The notes beneath the pieces are model-generated. The model did no database searches, was not told the origin of the DNA, and saw only the letters and a program-made list of their open reading frames with translations. From the NCBI GenBank assembly GCA_001778095.1, contig MFGA01000012.1:1-37939 (forward strand): a stretch of 37,939 nucleotides of DNA. Direction: 5' to 3'. Positions within the stretch are counted from its first letter, which is position 1. Each line of letters starts with the position of its first letter. Shown here in pieces: positions 27,580 through 36,647 of the stretch. This DNA is from Candidatus Falkowbacteria bacterium RIFOXYA2_FULL_38_12. Lineage in GTDB: Bacteria > Patescibacteriota > Patescibacteriia > XYB2-FULL-38-15. The position numbers and the translations under genes were made by a program.

Positions 27580-28437
27580 ATGAAAATTTTAATAACCGGA
27601 TCAAGCGGAATGCTTGGTCAAGAATTAGCAAGAGAATTCAGGGAAAATAATTATGAAGTTTTGGCTTGGGATAAAGACGAACTTGATATCACCGATCGAG
27701 AAATGGTTTTGAATAAAATAAAAAAAATCAAGCCGGAAATTATTATAAATTCGGCGGCCTATAACGCGGTTGATAAAATTGAAGAAAGTGAAGAAGATAA
27801 GAAAATTGCCAATAAAATAAATGGCTTGGCAGTTGGATATTTAGCTGAAGTTGCAAAAGATATTGAAGCTATTTTCGTTCACTATAGCACTGATTATGTC
27901 TTTGGTGGCAGAAAAGTCGGTGGATACAAGGAAACAGATAAACCAAATCCTCAAAGCGAATACGCAAAATCAAAATTATTAGGAGAAGAGGAATTGTTAA
28001 AACAACAAGGACTAAGATTTTATTTAATTAGAACATCAAGATTATTTGGTAAGCCTGCGGTGAGCGAGGGAGCAAAAAAAAGTTTTGTTGATGTAATGTT
28101 ACAACTAGCCGAAACCAAAGACAACTTGGATTTGATTGATGAAGAATTAAGCTCTCCGACTTATGTTTGTGATTTAGCGCGACGCACAAGAGAAATTATT
28201 GAAGAAAAAAAATCTTATGGAATTTATCATATTACAAATTTTGGAGCGTGCACTTGGTATGGATGGGCAAAAGAAATTTTTAAAATTGTTGGTAAAAATA
28301 TTAAACTGACCCCCGTTTCTGGAGATAAATTTCCTCGTCCGGCGAAACGGCCACGGTATTCCGTTTTGTTGAATACTAAGCTACCGGAAATTAGGAAATG
28401 GGAAGAAGCGTTGGGAGAATATTTGAGGACTAAGTAA
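27580..28437 (+). CDS. rfbD: dTDP-4-dehydrorhamnose reductase
   Basis: ILITGSSGMLGQELAREF; NSAAYNAVDKIEE; HYSTDYVFGG; FYLIRTSRLFG; RPAKRPRYSVL. Confidence 0.95.
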   Translation: MKILITGSSGMLGQELAREFRENNYEVLAWDKDELDITDREMVLNKIKKIKPEIIINSAAYNAVDKIEESEEDKKIANKINGLAVGYLAEVAKDIEAIFVHYSTDYVFGGRKVGGYKETDKPNPQSEYAKSKLLGEEELLKQQGLRFYLIRTSRLFGKPAVSEGAKKSFVDVMLQLAETKDNLDLIDEELSSPTYVCDLARRTREIIEEKKSYGIYHITNFGACTWYGWAKEIFKIVGKNIKLTPVSGDKFPRPAKRPRYSVLLNTKLPEIRKWEEALGEYLRTK

Positions 28438-28444
28438 ATTTTTT

Positions 28445-28560
28445 CGTCATTTCGAGCTTGTCGAGAAATCCCATAATACTTCTTTAACCACAGTATGAGA
28501 TCCCTGCGCCACTCGCTGAAGCTTTAGCGACACGCGGTCGACAAGCTCGGGATGACAACG
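28445..28560. repeat. CGTCATTTCGAGCTTGTCGAG-type palindromic repeat
   Basis: CGTCATTTCGAGCTTGTCGAG ... GTCGACAAGCTCGGGATGACAACG inverted ends; inner CGCTGAAGCTTTAGCG hairpin. Confidence 0.9.
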
Positions 28561-28592
28561 GAGATATTCTTTAATAATCTAAAATCCAATTT

Positions 28593-29663
28593 ATGAAAGC
28601 ATTAATTACGGCAGGAGGGAGAGCGACAAGATTAAGACCGATTACCCATACGACCAATAAGCATTTGATTCCTCTCGCGAATAAACCGATGATTTTTTAC
28701 GCAATAGAGAAAATTGCCGAGGCGGGCGTGACAGAAATTGGAATTAATATAAATATTGGGGACAAAGAAATCCAACAGGCCGTGGGGAGTGGTGATCATT
28801 GGGGAGTAAAGATTACCTACATAGAACAATCCGGAGGACCGAGAGGCTTGGCTCATATTGTCAAAAATGCCAAAGATTTTTTGGGCGACGATTCTTTTAT
28901 TTTTTATCTCGGCGATAATATTATTCTAGGCAGTATCAAAAGATTTGTAGAAAAATTCAACAACGATCATTTGAATGCTCTTTTGGCTTTTGCAAAAGTT
29001 CCCGATCCGGAAAGATTTGGCGTTCCGGAAATTAGGGACGGCAAAGTGATTAAGATTGAAGAGAAGCCATCACAACCAAAAAGTAATTTAGCGCAGACGG
29101 GAATTTATATTTATGATCACAATATAATGGATGCTGTAGAAAATATTCCGCCATCAGCTCGTGGCGAATATGAAATTTCCGATGCCAACACTTATTTAAT
29201 TGATAAAGGATTTAACGTTGGCTACGAAGAGATAACCGGTTGGTGGAAGGATACAGGAAAGCCGGAGGATTTACTTGAAGGAAATCAACTCATTCTCCGT
29301 GATTTGGCGGAAAAAGAAAAAGAGGCAGATATCGCCCCGGGAGTTACTATTCAAGGAAAAGTTAGAGTGGAAAAAGGATCTTATATTGGCGGAAAATCTC
29401 TTATCCGCGGGCCGGTTATTATTGGAAAGAATTGCGTTATTCAAGACAGCTATATTGGTCCCTATACATCAATCGGAGATAACGTTAGAATTACCAACAC
29501 GGAGATAGAAAATTCAATAATCTTGGAACGAGCCGAGATCAAATGCGGGAAAAGAATAGTTGATAGCTTGGTTGGGCACAGTTCCATTATTACCGCCTCG
29601 GGGGATAGTCTGCCGTGGGGACACAAGTTGATTGTGGGAGATAACTCGGTAGTGGAACTATAG
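28593..29663 (+). CDS. rfbA: Glucose-1-phosphate thymidylyltransferase, long form with C-terminal left-handed beta-helix
   Basis: MKALITAGGRATRLRPITHTTNKHLIPLANKPMIFY; FYLGDNIILG; GWWKDTGKPEDLLEGN; hexapeptide-repeat C-terminus. Confidence 0.92.
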   Translation: MKALITAGGRATRLRPITHTTNKHLIPLANKPMIFYAIEKIAEAGVTEIGININIGDKEIQQAVGSGDHWGVKITYIEQSGGPRGLAHIVKNAKDFLGDDSFIFYLGDNIILGSIKRFVEKFNNDHLNALLAFAKVPDPERFGVPEIRDGKVIKIEEKPSQPKSNLAQTGIYIYDHNIMDAVENIPPSARGEYEISDANTYLIDKGFNVGYEEITGWWKDTGKPEDLLEGNQLILRDLAEKEKEADIAPGVTIQGKVRVEKGSYIGGKSLIRGPVIIGKNCVIQDSYIGPYTSIGDNVRITNTEIENSIILERAEIKCGKRIVDSLVGHSSIITASGDSLPWGHKLIVGDNSVVEL

Positions 29664-29704
29664 TAAGTCTGTAAGCGCGCAAGCGATTACTTTTTTGAGC
29701 GTCT

Positions 29705-30844
29705 CTAGTAGCTAAGTTCAAAAATTCCTTTTTCGTTTTCCGCTTCAATGGTGAAATATATTTTTTGCTCGTCAGAATCCAACGCTACGTTTTTTATTTT
29801 ATTTTCCGAAAGCAAATTTGTTACGTTTCTTGTATCTCGATCGTCCAGCTCAATTGATTTTAAGGTATTGCCGACAAGAATAAGAATGTAATCGTCGTTT
29901 ATCCAAAAGATTTCCTTTATTTCTTGGCTGTCTCGCGTGATCAGGGCTGAATTATTTTTTGAAAAATCATATATCCACAATTCAAGATTTTTGAGATACA
30001 AAATTTTGTTTTCATTGGGGGACCATTTGGCCAGTTCGGCTTTTTCCTGCCAAACAATATTGTCGGTATCATTGGAAAAGACAGAGATGTCTTTATTTTT
30101 TTTATTTAACGTTGTTGTAAAAGAAGATGGGCTTTTTATAAATGTAAAATCATCCAGATTCTTTGGTTCCAAAAGCTTGTTTTTGATTTCCCTGAAAGAA
30201 GAGTAAAAAAGGGATAAGTCATCATAAACACTGGCGTTGTCTGCTTTGATATCCAAAACAATATATTTTTCAGTTTTTGCTTGGTTTATAACTATTTTTT
30301 GTCCATCAGCGCTCCATTCAACGTTAACAGTTTCATTGGTTTTTGAAGGAAGGCGATAAAGAAGATTTGTCTTGTGATCCTCAAGGTCAATATGCCAGAT
30401 TTCCTTGCCGACATTTTCTTTTTTGATAAAAACAGCGTCTTGATTATTTGGCGACAGGGAGAAAAAAACTACGTTTCCGTCCATGATTTTTTTAGGTTGA
30501 TTTTTTTCGAATAAGAAAATATTTTCAGCGAAAGTCGTAAAACGGCTTTGGATGGTTAGATTTTTTTGCCATGGATAAAAATTTTCTTTTTCCACTTTCA
30601 CTAAATAATCATTTGGCAACAGGTTGATTATTCTCGCCGGGGTTTTTTCTTTTTGCAATTTTCCGTTTAAAAAAATAAGCGCCTTCTCCGGTTCTGATTT
30701 TAAAATAAAAATTCCCGTTTTTTGGATTTTGTTTTTTTCAAAGTTATAACGATACCCCAAAGTATAAAGGATAACAAGAGGAACGCATAAGAGAAAAATA
30801 GCGATAAATACTGAGTAAATAAAGCGTCTTGTTCGTAGAGTCAT
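29705..30844 (-). CDS. Membrane-anchored PEGA-domain protein with TolB/WD40-like repeats
   Basis: N-terminal TM; IFILKSEPEKALIFLNGKLQKEKTPARIINLLPNDYLVKVEKENFYPWQKNLTI (PEGA); downstream beta-propeller-like repeats. Confidence 0.8.
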   Translation of the reverse strand: MTLRTRRFIYSVFIAIFLLCVPLVILYTLGYRYNFEKNKIQKTGIFILKSEPEKALIFLNGKLQKEKTPARIINLLPNDYLVKVEKENFYPWQKNLTIQSRFTTFAENIFLFEKNQPKKIMDGNVVFFSLSPNNQDAVFIKKENVGKEIWHIDLEDHKTNLLYRLPSKTNETVNVEWSADGQKIVINQAKTEKYIVLDIKADNASVYDDLSLFYSSFREIKNKLLEPKNLDDFTFIKSPSSFTTTLNKKNKDISVFSNDTDNIVWQEKAELAKWSPNENKILYLKNLELWIYDFSKNNSALITRDSQEIKEIFWINDDYILILVGNTLKSIELDDRDTRNVTNLLSENKIKNVALDSDEQKIYFTIEAENEKGIFELSY

Positions 30845-30981
30845 ATATTTTTTTAGATGGCAAGTTTGATTTTTTTCCTAAAAAAGGTTAAACTTTATTA
30901 GTAGTAAAGCGATGTTTTTGCTTATTTTTATCTTATCATTTTTTCAATTAAAATCAACCCCGGACGGGGGCAAGGTAATTT

Positions 30982-32226
30982 ATGATGATTCAACTGCCGG
31001 AAAAGTATAAGTTTCTTTTTAGATATGTCGCTACCTATGTAGTGGTTATTTTGATAATAGGAAGTTTTTTGGGTGGGCTTTTGCTGGGAGGTAAGCAAGG
31101 AGAGTCGCGCGCAGAGAAAAAATATCTCGGCGGAGAAATTAAAAATGAAGAAAAATTGCCAGATTACCTTACAAAAGACGTTGACTTTGATCTTTTTTGG
31201 GAGGTTTGGAATTTAGTTAAAAGAGATTATGTTCATCAACCGGTTGCCGATACAAAACTTTTTTATGGAGCCTTGTCAGGGATTGTTTCATCTGTTGATG
31301 ACCCCTATACTGTTTTTTTTGATCCGGAGATGACAAAAAAATTTCAAGAGGAATTACAGGGATCATTTGAAGGTATTGGAGCGGAACTTGGAATAAAAGA
31401 TAGACAATTAACGATAATCGCCCCCCTGCCGGGAACTCCCGCTGAGGTCGCCGGTCTTCGAGCCGGAGACAAGATTCTAACGATTGATGGAAAAGACACG
31501 ACCGACATGATTCTTGATTACGCGGTGAGCTTAATCAGGGGTGAAAAGGGGACGGAAGTTGTCCTAGGAATTTGGCGGGAAGAGTGGGAAAAGCCAAAAG
31601 ATATAAAAATAGTCCGAGGAAAAATTGAAGTTTCGAGCGTGAAATGGGAAATGAAAAACGATCTTGCTTATATTAATATCGGTCATTTTAATCAAGATAC
31701 GCGAGATAAATTTAGCCAAGCCATAAATGAACTGATAACAAAAAATCCCAAAGGAATAATTTTAGATTTGAGAAATAATCCGGGCGGATTTTTGGACACG
31801 GCGGTCGATGTCGCCGGAGAATGGGTGGAAAAGAATACCGTTGTCATAGAACAAGCTCCGGATGGTCGCCGTGAAGAGTTGAAGTCAGACGGTTTGGCCA
31901 GATTGCAAAACTTAAAAACAGTCATTTTGATAAACGAAGGTTCCGCTTCAGCTTCGGAGATTGTTGCCGGAGCTCTTCAAGATTATGGTAAGGCGATCTT
32001 GGTTGGTAAAAAGACTTTTGGCAAAGGATCAGTTCAGAGTTTGGAATCGTTAAAGGATGGATCAGCGGTAAAAATTACCATTGCTGAATGGTTGACTCCC
32101 AAAGGAAGATTAATTGACAAAGAAGGTATCAGCCCGGACGAAGAAGTGGAATTTACCGCGGAAGACTATAGCGCTAACCGCGATCCGCAAATGGAAAAAG
32201 CCATAGAAATATTAAATCAAAAATAA
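30982..32226 (+). CDS. S41 family C-terminal processing peptidase (CtpA-like) with PDZ domain
   Basis: PDZ segment LGIKDRQLTIIAPLPGTPAEVAGLRAGDKILTIDGKDT; GIILDLRNNPGGFLDTAVDVAGEWV; NEGSASASEIVAGALQDYGKAILVGKKTFGKGSVQ. Confidence 0.96.
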   Translation: MMIQLPEKYKFLFRYVATYVVVILIIGSFLGGLLLGGKQGESRAEKKYLGGEIKNEEKLPDYLTKDVDFDLFWEVWNLVKRDYVHQPVADTKLFYGALSGIVSSVDDPYTVFFDPEMTKKFQEELQGSFEGIGAELGIKDRQLTIIAPLPGTPAEVAGLRAGDKILTIDGKDTTDMILDYAVSLIRGEKGTEVVLGIWREEWEKPKDIKIVRGKIEVSSVKWEMKNDLAYINIGHFNQDTRDKFSQAINELITKNPKGIILDLRNNPGGFLDTAVDVAGEWVEKNTVVIEQAPDGRREELKSDGLARLQNLKTVILINEGSASASEIVAGALQDYGKAILVGKKTFGKGSVQSLESLKDGSAVKITIAEWLTPKGRLIDKEGISPDEEVEFTAEDYSANRDPQMEKAIEILNQK

Positions 32227-32228
32227 AC

Positions 32229-32257
32229 TAATCCCGCCTGTAAAAAGGCGGGATTTT
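32229..32257 (+). terminator. Rho-independent terminator
   Basis: AATCCCGCCT-gtaaaa-AGGCGGGATT followed by TTC; short U-tract. Confidence 0.75.
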
Positions 32258-32286
32258 CAATATTTCTTATTTTTTAAATGGTTTGT

Positions 32287-32292
32287 TATACT
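32287..32292 (+). promoter_or_regulatory. Predicted -10 element of rplI
   Basis: TATACT ends 8 nt before the ATG at 32301; no good -35 seen. Confidence 0.45.
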
Positions 32293-32300
32293 AGATTGAT

Positions 32301-32744
32301 ATGAAGGTTATTCTACTACAAAATGTGGATAAAATAGGAAAAAGGGGAGAAATAAAAGAAGTCTCCCCCGGTTATTTTAGAAATTTTTTAATTCCTAGAA
32401 ATTTAGCTATTTTGGCAACAGACGAGGCGATTTCCGATTTGGAAAAAAGAAAAAAGTCGGGCGCGGAGAGGGTTGCCAAGGAAGAGAAGAAATTCCAGAA
32501 GATAGTTAAAAAAATAAACGGTCTGGAAATTTTAATAAAGACAAAGGCTGGAGAAGAAGGGAAACTTTACGGTTCAGTAACAAAAGGGGATATAGTCGCA
32601 AAAATAAAAGAAAAAGGCTTTGAGATGGAACCCGATTTTGTTGTTTTGGATCAGCCGATTAAAAAAATTGGAAACTATACAATTGTCATTAAACTAAAAC
32701 ACGGCAAACAAGCAAAAATTTATTTAAAAGTACTGGAAGAATAA
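32301..32744 (+). CDS. rplI: 50S ribosomal protein L9
   Basis: MKVILLQNVDKIGKRGEIKEVSPGYFRNFLIPRNLAILAT; C-terminal KIGNYTIVIKLKHGKQAKIYLKV. Confidence 0.96.
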   Translation: MKVILLQNVDKIGKRGEIKEVSPGYFRNFLIPRNLAILATDEAISDLEKRKKSGAERVAKEEKKFQKIVKKINGLEILIKTKAGEEGKLYGSVTKGDIVAKIKEKGFEMEPDFVVLDQPIKKIGNYTIVIKLKHGKQAKIYLKVLEE

Positions 32745-32774
32745 TTGATCTATTAATTAAAGAATAATATATCT

Positions 32775-34391
32775 ATGACAAAGTATATCTTTATCGTGGG
32801 TGGCGTAATGTCTTCGGTCGGAAAAGGCGTTGCTTCCGCTTCGATTGGCAAGATACTGCAATCAAAGGGCTATCGCGTTGCCAATATCAAATGCGACATG
32901 TATGTCAATATTGACGCTGGGACGATCAGGCCGGCAGAGCATGGCGAGGTTTTTGTGGGAGAAGATGGGATTGAGGCCGATCAAGATTTGGGAAATTACG
33001 AACGTTTTACGGATCAAGTTTGCACCCGTGATAACTATATAACTACCGGTCAGGTCTACCAGGAAGTGATAAAAAGAGAGAGGAATTTGGAGTATGAAGG
33101 CGAAGATGTTGAAGTGGTTCCGGATATTCCAAACGAGATAATAAGAAGAATTCAGCTTTGTCAAAAGAAAAATAATTCGGAGATTACTGTAATTGAACTC
33201 GGGGGAACGGTTGGCGAATATCAAGTAATTTTATTTTTAGAAGCGGCTAGAATGATGAAGGCAAAATGTCCCCAAGACGTTTCTTTTATAATGGTAAGTT
33301 ATCTTCCTACGCCGAAACTTCTGGGAGAGCAAAAGTCAAAACCGACTCAATTCGCCATTAGAACTTTAAATAGCGCCGGAATAATGCCTGATTTTATTCT
33401 TTGCCGAGCCGAGTCTCCGGTCGCTGATTCTATTAAAAATACTATCAGCACTGTTTGCAGTTTACCTAAAGAAAGAATAATTTCCGCTCCGGATGTTTAC
33501 TCTATCTACGATGTCCCGGTTAATTTTGAAAGAGAAAATTTTGGCAATGTTATTTTGAAGTCAATGGGTCTTCGTCCGAGAAAAAAGAATATGGAGGACT
33601 GGTCTGTTTTCTCTGAAAAAATTAAAAATATATCAAGAGAAGTAAATATAGGAATCGTTGGAAAATATTTTAATTTTAAATCATGTCGAGATACTTATAT
33701 TTCAGTTATAGAATCAATTAACCATGCTTCTTTTTTTCACGGCAGAAAACCGAATATTTTATGGCTGGATTCCGAAGAGTATGAAAAAAATCCGGAAAAG
33801 TTAAAGGAATTAAATAATCTGGACGGCATTATCGTCCCCGGAGGCTTCGGTCGGCGGGGGACAGAAGGAATGATTTTAGCCGCTAAATATGCCAGAGAAA
33901 ATAAAATACCTTATTTTGGTTTATGTCTTGGTATGCAAATAATGACCATTGAATTTGCTCGAGATGTCTTGGGTCTCGGCGACGCCAATTCAACCGAGCT
34001 AAATGCCAAAACTAAAAATCCGGTAATTTGCACCATGGAGGATCAGGTAGAAAAAATAAAGAAAAGACAGTATGGCGCGACTATGCGTCTCGGCGCTTGT
34101 CCGGCAAAAATAGACAGAAATTCGATCAGCTTTAAAGCTTACGAGAAAGAAGATATCTCCGAACGTCATCGACACAGATATGAGTTTAATAATATTTATA
34201 GAGACGACCTTGAAAAGAACGGTTTAAGAATCGCCGCCATAAATCCGGAGATGGATTTGGTGGAAATTGTTGAGGTTAAAAATCATCCGTGGATGGTTGG
34301 TGTGCAATTCCATCCGGAGTTTAAATCAAGGCCGTTGAAACCGCATCCATTATTCAAAAGTTTTGTTAGCGCCTGTCTGAAAAGAAGATAA
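32775..34391 (+). CDS. pyrG: CTP synthase
   Basis: TKYIFIVGGVMSSVGKGVASASIGKILQSKGYRV; NIDAGTIRPAEHGEVFVGEDGIEADQDLGNYERF; glutaminase domain PYFGLCLGMQ. Confidence 0.98.
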   Translation: MTKYIFIVGGVMSSVGKGVASASIGKILQSKGYRVANIKCDMYVNIDAGTIRPAEHGEVFVGEDGIEADQDLGNYERFTDQVCTRDNYITTGQVYQEVIKRERNLEYEGEDVEVVPDIPNEIIRRIQLCQKKNNSEITVIELGGTVGEYQVILFLEAARMMKAKCPQDVSFIMVSYLPTPKLLGEQKSKPTQFAIRTLNSAGIMPDFILCRAESPVADSIKNTISTVCSLPKERIISAPDVYSIYDVPVNFERENFGNVILKSMGLRPRKKNMEDWSVFSEKIKNISREVNIGIVGKYFNFKSCRDTYISVIESINHASFFHGRKPNILWLDSEEYEKNPEKLKELNNLDGIIVPGGFGRRGTEGMILAAKYARENKIPYFGLCLGMQIMTIEFARDVLGLGDANSTELNAKTKNPVICTMEDQVEKIKKRQYGATMRLGACPAKIDRNSISFKAYEKEDISERHRHRYEFNNIYRDDLEKNGLRIAAINPEMDLVEIVEVKNHPWMVGVQFHPEFKSRPLKPHPLFKSFVSACLKRR

Positions 34392-34410
34392 AAAAAGATA
34401 GAGATAATAA

Positions 34411-34446
34411 AAAAAAGAGACCCTTGCTTTGGGCATCTTTTTTGTT
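34411..34446. terminator. Bidirectional terminator between convergent pyrG and rpmA
   Basis: AAAAAAAGAGACCC-TTGCTTT-GGGCATCTTTTTTT: AAAGA/TCTTT and CCC/GGG pairing around a 2x2 internal loop; A and T tracts on both sides. Confidence 0.65.
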
Positions 34447-34454
34447 GTTTATTT

Positions 34455-34739
34455 TTACGCTTTTTCCGGAACGACGCTGACCACTTTTGATGTTTTTAAT
34501 TTTCTGTCAAATTTAAGCATTTTTTTGGTCAGAAATTTGACCTTTCCAGTTGCTACAGAATAAAGAGTGTCATCTTTTCCTCTTTTGACGTTTTTTCCCG
34601 GATGGATTTTGGTGCCTCTTTGGCGAACCAAGATAGAACCCGGTTTAGCTAATTGTCCTGCGGTCATTTTTACGCCTAGTCTTTTTGATTGGGATTCACG
34701 GCCCAAACTAGTGGAACCACCTGCTTTTTTATGTGCCAT
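34455..34739 (-). CDS. rpmA: 50S ribosomal protein L27
   Basis: [61 protein letters not shown]. Confidence 0.97.
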   Translation of the reverse strand: MAHKKAGGSTSLGRESQSKRLGVKMTAGQLAKPGSILVRQRGTKIHPGKNVKRGKDDTLYSVATGKVKFLTKKMLKFDRKLKTSKVVSVVPEKA

Positions 34740-34807
34740 AGAAATTTATGATTAAAGTAAAATCACTGCTCTAAGAGCAGATAAGCTATTATTTAAACTC
34801 TTTCTTT

Positions 34808-34836
34808 ACTTTACAAAAATAGAGCAAAAATGTCAA
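34808..34836 (-). promoter_or_regulatory. Predicted sigma70-like promoter of rpmA
   Basis: Minus strand: TTGACA (34831-34836), 17-nt spacer, TAAAGT (34808-34813). The -35 begins 2 nt after the upstream stop codon. Confidence 0.65.
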
Positions 34837-34838
34837 TA

Positions 34839-36380
34839 TTATAGGCCAAATGGGATCGTATCATCTGTGTCATTCTTGTTAGTGACATAATTTGCAGGAG
34901 GAACACAATAACTGTCATAAATTATTTTGCTTCCCAGTCCATCACCATCTGCATCTTGATAATAGGTTTTAATTTTTTGATAAAGATAATTATTGTCATC
35001 GCAATCTCGTCCTGCTCCCCAACCATCATTATCACAATCATTATCGTTTAAGTCATCCGAGTTTGAAACAAACCCAGCAGGGAGACTACACGCCAAAACT
35101 GATGCGTCTGAACCAAGCCCATCGCTATCTCTATCTCTGTAATATCTTGTTCTACCTAAAATTGTTGAGTCTCTATCATTGCAATCAATTTCTGTACTAG
35201 AAGTATATCTTACGGGCGGATTAGCGAGACAAAAACTATGAGCCGGACCTACTTTGAATCCATCTCCATCATAATCTCTGTAGTATGATTGATATTCCCA
35301 GACTAGACGATCGTTGTCATTACAATCATTCTCTAAATTTGATGTATATCCTACGGGAGGGGAGGCAAGACAAAAACTTTCGGCAACACCTGTGCCAACT
35401 CCGTCACCATCCACATCTCGGTAATATGACCGATTTGCTGAAACCAACCTATCGTGGTCATTGCAATCAGAGCGATAATTAACTCCATCTCCATCTGCGT
35501 CATAGTAGGTGACAGGATATCCGGAAAACCAACCAATTAATTTACCAGAATCTGAAGCCAAATATATGTCGGCCGTTTCAGAGGGATTGTTTGTTATTAC
35601 AGCTATTCCTTCTTGGTCAGCAACAGGGACATTGCTGTAATCAGCCAATACTGCTCCAGTAGTTGTCATTTCTATGAGGCGGTTTGATCCGTCGTATAGC
35701 ACATATAGAACGCCGGTTTCTTTACTAAAAAATAAATCAGAAATGTCGCTTGTTGGTGTGCCGGCAGCAACAGGAATACCATACCAGCTAACGATTCTTC
35801 CGCTAGTGCTTAAATCAATATCAAAAGCATAAAGCAAATAATCGTCATTGATTGCTCCGCCGGGAGTTGGGGCGCGCTGAATGCCGGCATAAAATAAACC
35901 ACCCGAAGCGCTGGCCGAGAAAGGATGATAGCCGTTTGGGACAAAGGTTAATCCTTCCAAGCCTTGATTGTCGGCTCCGGTTAAAACTCCGGTCAGATCC
36001 CATGTTCTGCCGGTTAACGCTCTGGTCACCCAATCATATTCTAAAATTGAATCTCTGTTTTCCAATCCGATGAACGCCTTTGTTGTATTTGGATCTGCGA
36101 TAGTAATCGCTTCAAAATCCATATAAGAAGCCATTTTGACCGTATCTTGTCCGGAACCATCTAAATTCATAATTGTTACTTGGCCGGTATTGCAGACTGA
36201 GAAAAGTTTGTTTGTTACCGAGTTCCAGGCCAGTCCGCTAGGCTCATAGTTTCCTGCGGCGGAAATAACAATATCGCTATGACGGGTAAAAGTGACCGGC
36301 CAGGAAACAGCGAAAGATGAGAGTGGCGATAGTAAAAGACTAACAAGAATGGTGGCAGAAAGAATGATGGATTTTTTCAT
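34839..36380 (-). CDS. Secreted protein with SdiA-regulated/phytase-like beta-propeller and C-terminal MopE-like Ca/metal-binding repeats
   Basis: Signal peptide MKKSIILSATILVSLLLSPLSSFAVS; EPSGLAWNSVTNKLFSVCNTG; repeats YYRDVDGDGVGTGVAESFCLASPPVGYTSNLENDCNDND. Confidence 0.8.
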   Translation of the reverse strand: MKKSIILSATILVSLLLSPLSSFAVSWPVTFTRHSDIVISAAGNYEPSGLAWNSVTNKLFSVCNTGQVTIMNLDGSGQDTVKMASYMDFEAITIADPNTTKAFIGLENRDSILEYDWVTRALTGRTWDLTGVLTGADNQGLEGLTFVPNGYHPFSASASGGLFYAGIQRAPTPGGAINDDYLLYAFDIDLSTSGRIVSWYGIPVAAGTPTSDISDLFFSKETGVLYVLYDGSNRLIEMTTTGAVLADYSNVPVADQEGIAVITNNPSETADIYLASDSGKLIGWFSGYPVTYYDADGDGVNYRSDCNDHDRLVSANRSYYRDVDGDGVGTGVAESFCLASPPVGYTSNLENDCNDNDRLVWEYQSYYRDYDGDGFKVGPAHSFCLANPPVRYTSSTEIDCNDRDSTILGRTRYYRDRDSDGLGSDASVLACSLPAGFVSNSDDLNDNDCDNDGWGAGRDCDDNNYLYQKIKTYYQDADGDGLGSKIIYDSYCVPPANYVTNKNDTDDTIPFGL

Positions 36381-36647
36381 AAGGAGCGATTTTATAAGTT
36401 AATAGTTTATTAAGAATAAATTAAAAAAAACGTTATTAAATTATAACATTTTTTTAATTTTATTAAAATATTTAATAAAATATTATAGCGCAGATCAATG
36501 GTTGCTAATACAGATTTTTTTTCGCAGAGAAAATTTTTAAGTCAAACATGCGGAAGATGTTTAAAAAGAGAAGAATAAAATTGATTTAAAATTAATTATT
36601 TGAGTGGAGCTGAACAAAACCAAAGATGCCTGGAGAGGTGCAATTTT

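Noticed and set aside
27456-28560. CRISPR array
   Set aside because: The repeats are two different palindromic elements with no regular spacer structure, and no cas genes are seen.
23534-29663. Phage or integrative element around the orphan gene
   Set aside because: No integrase, transposase, phage structural gene or tRNA att site was recognised; only composition and insulation suggest acquisition.
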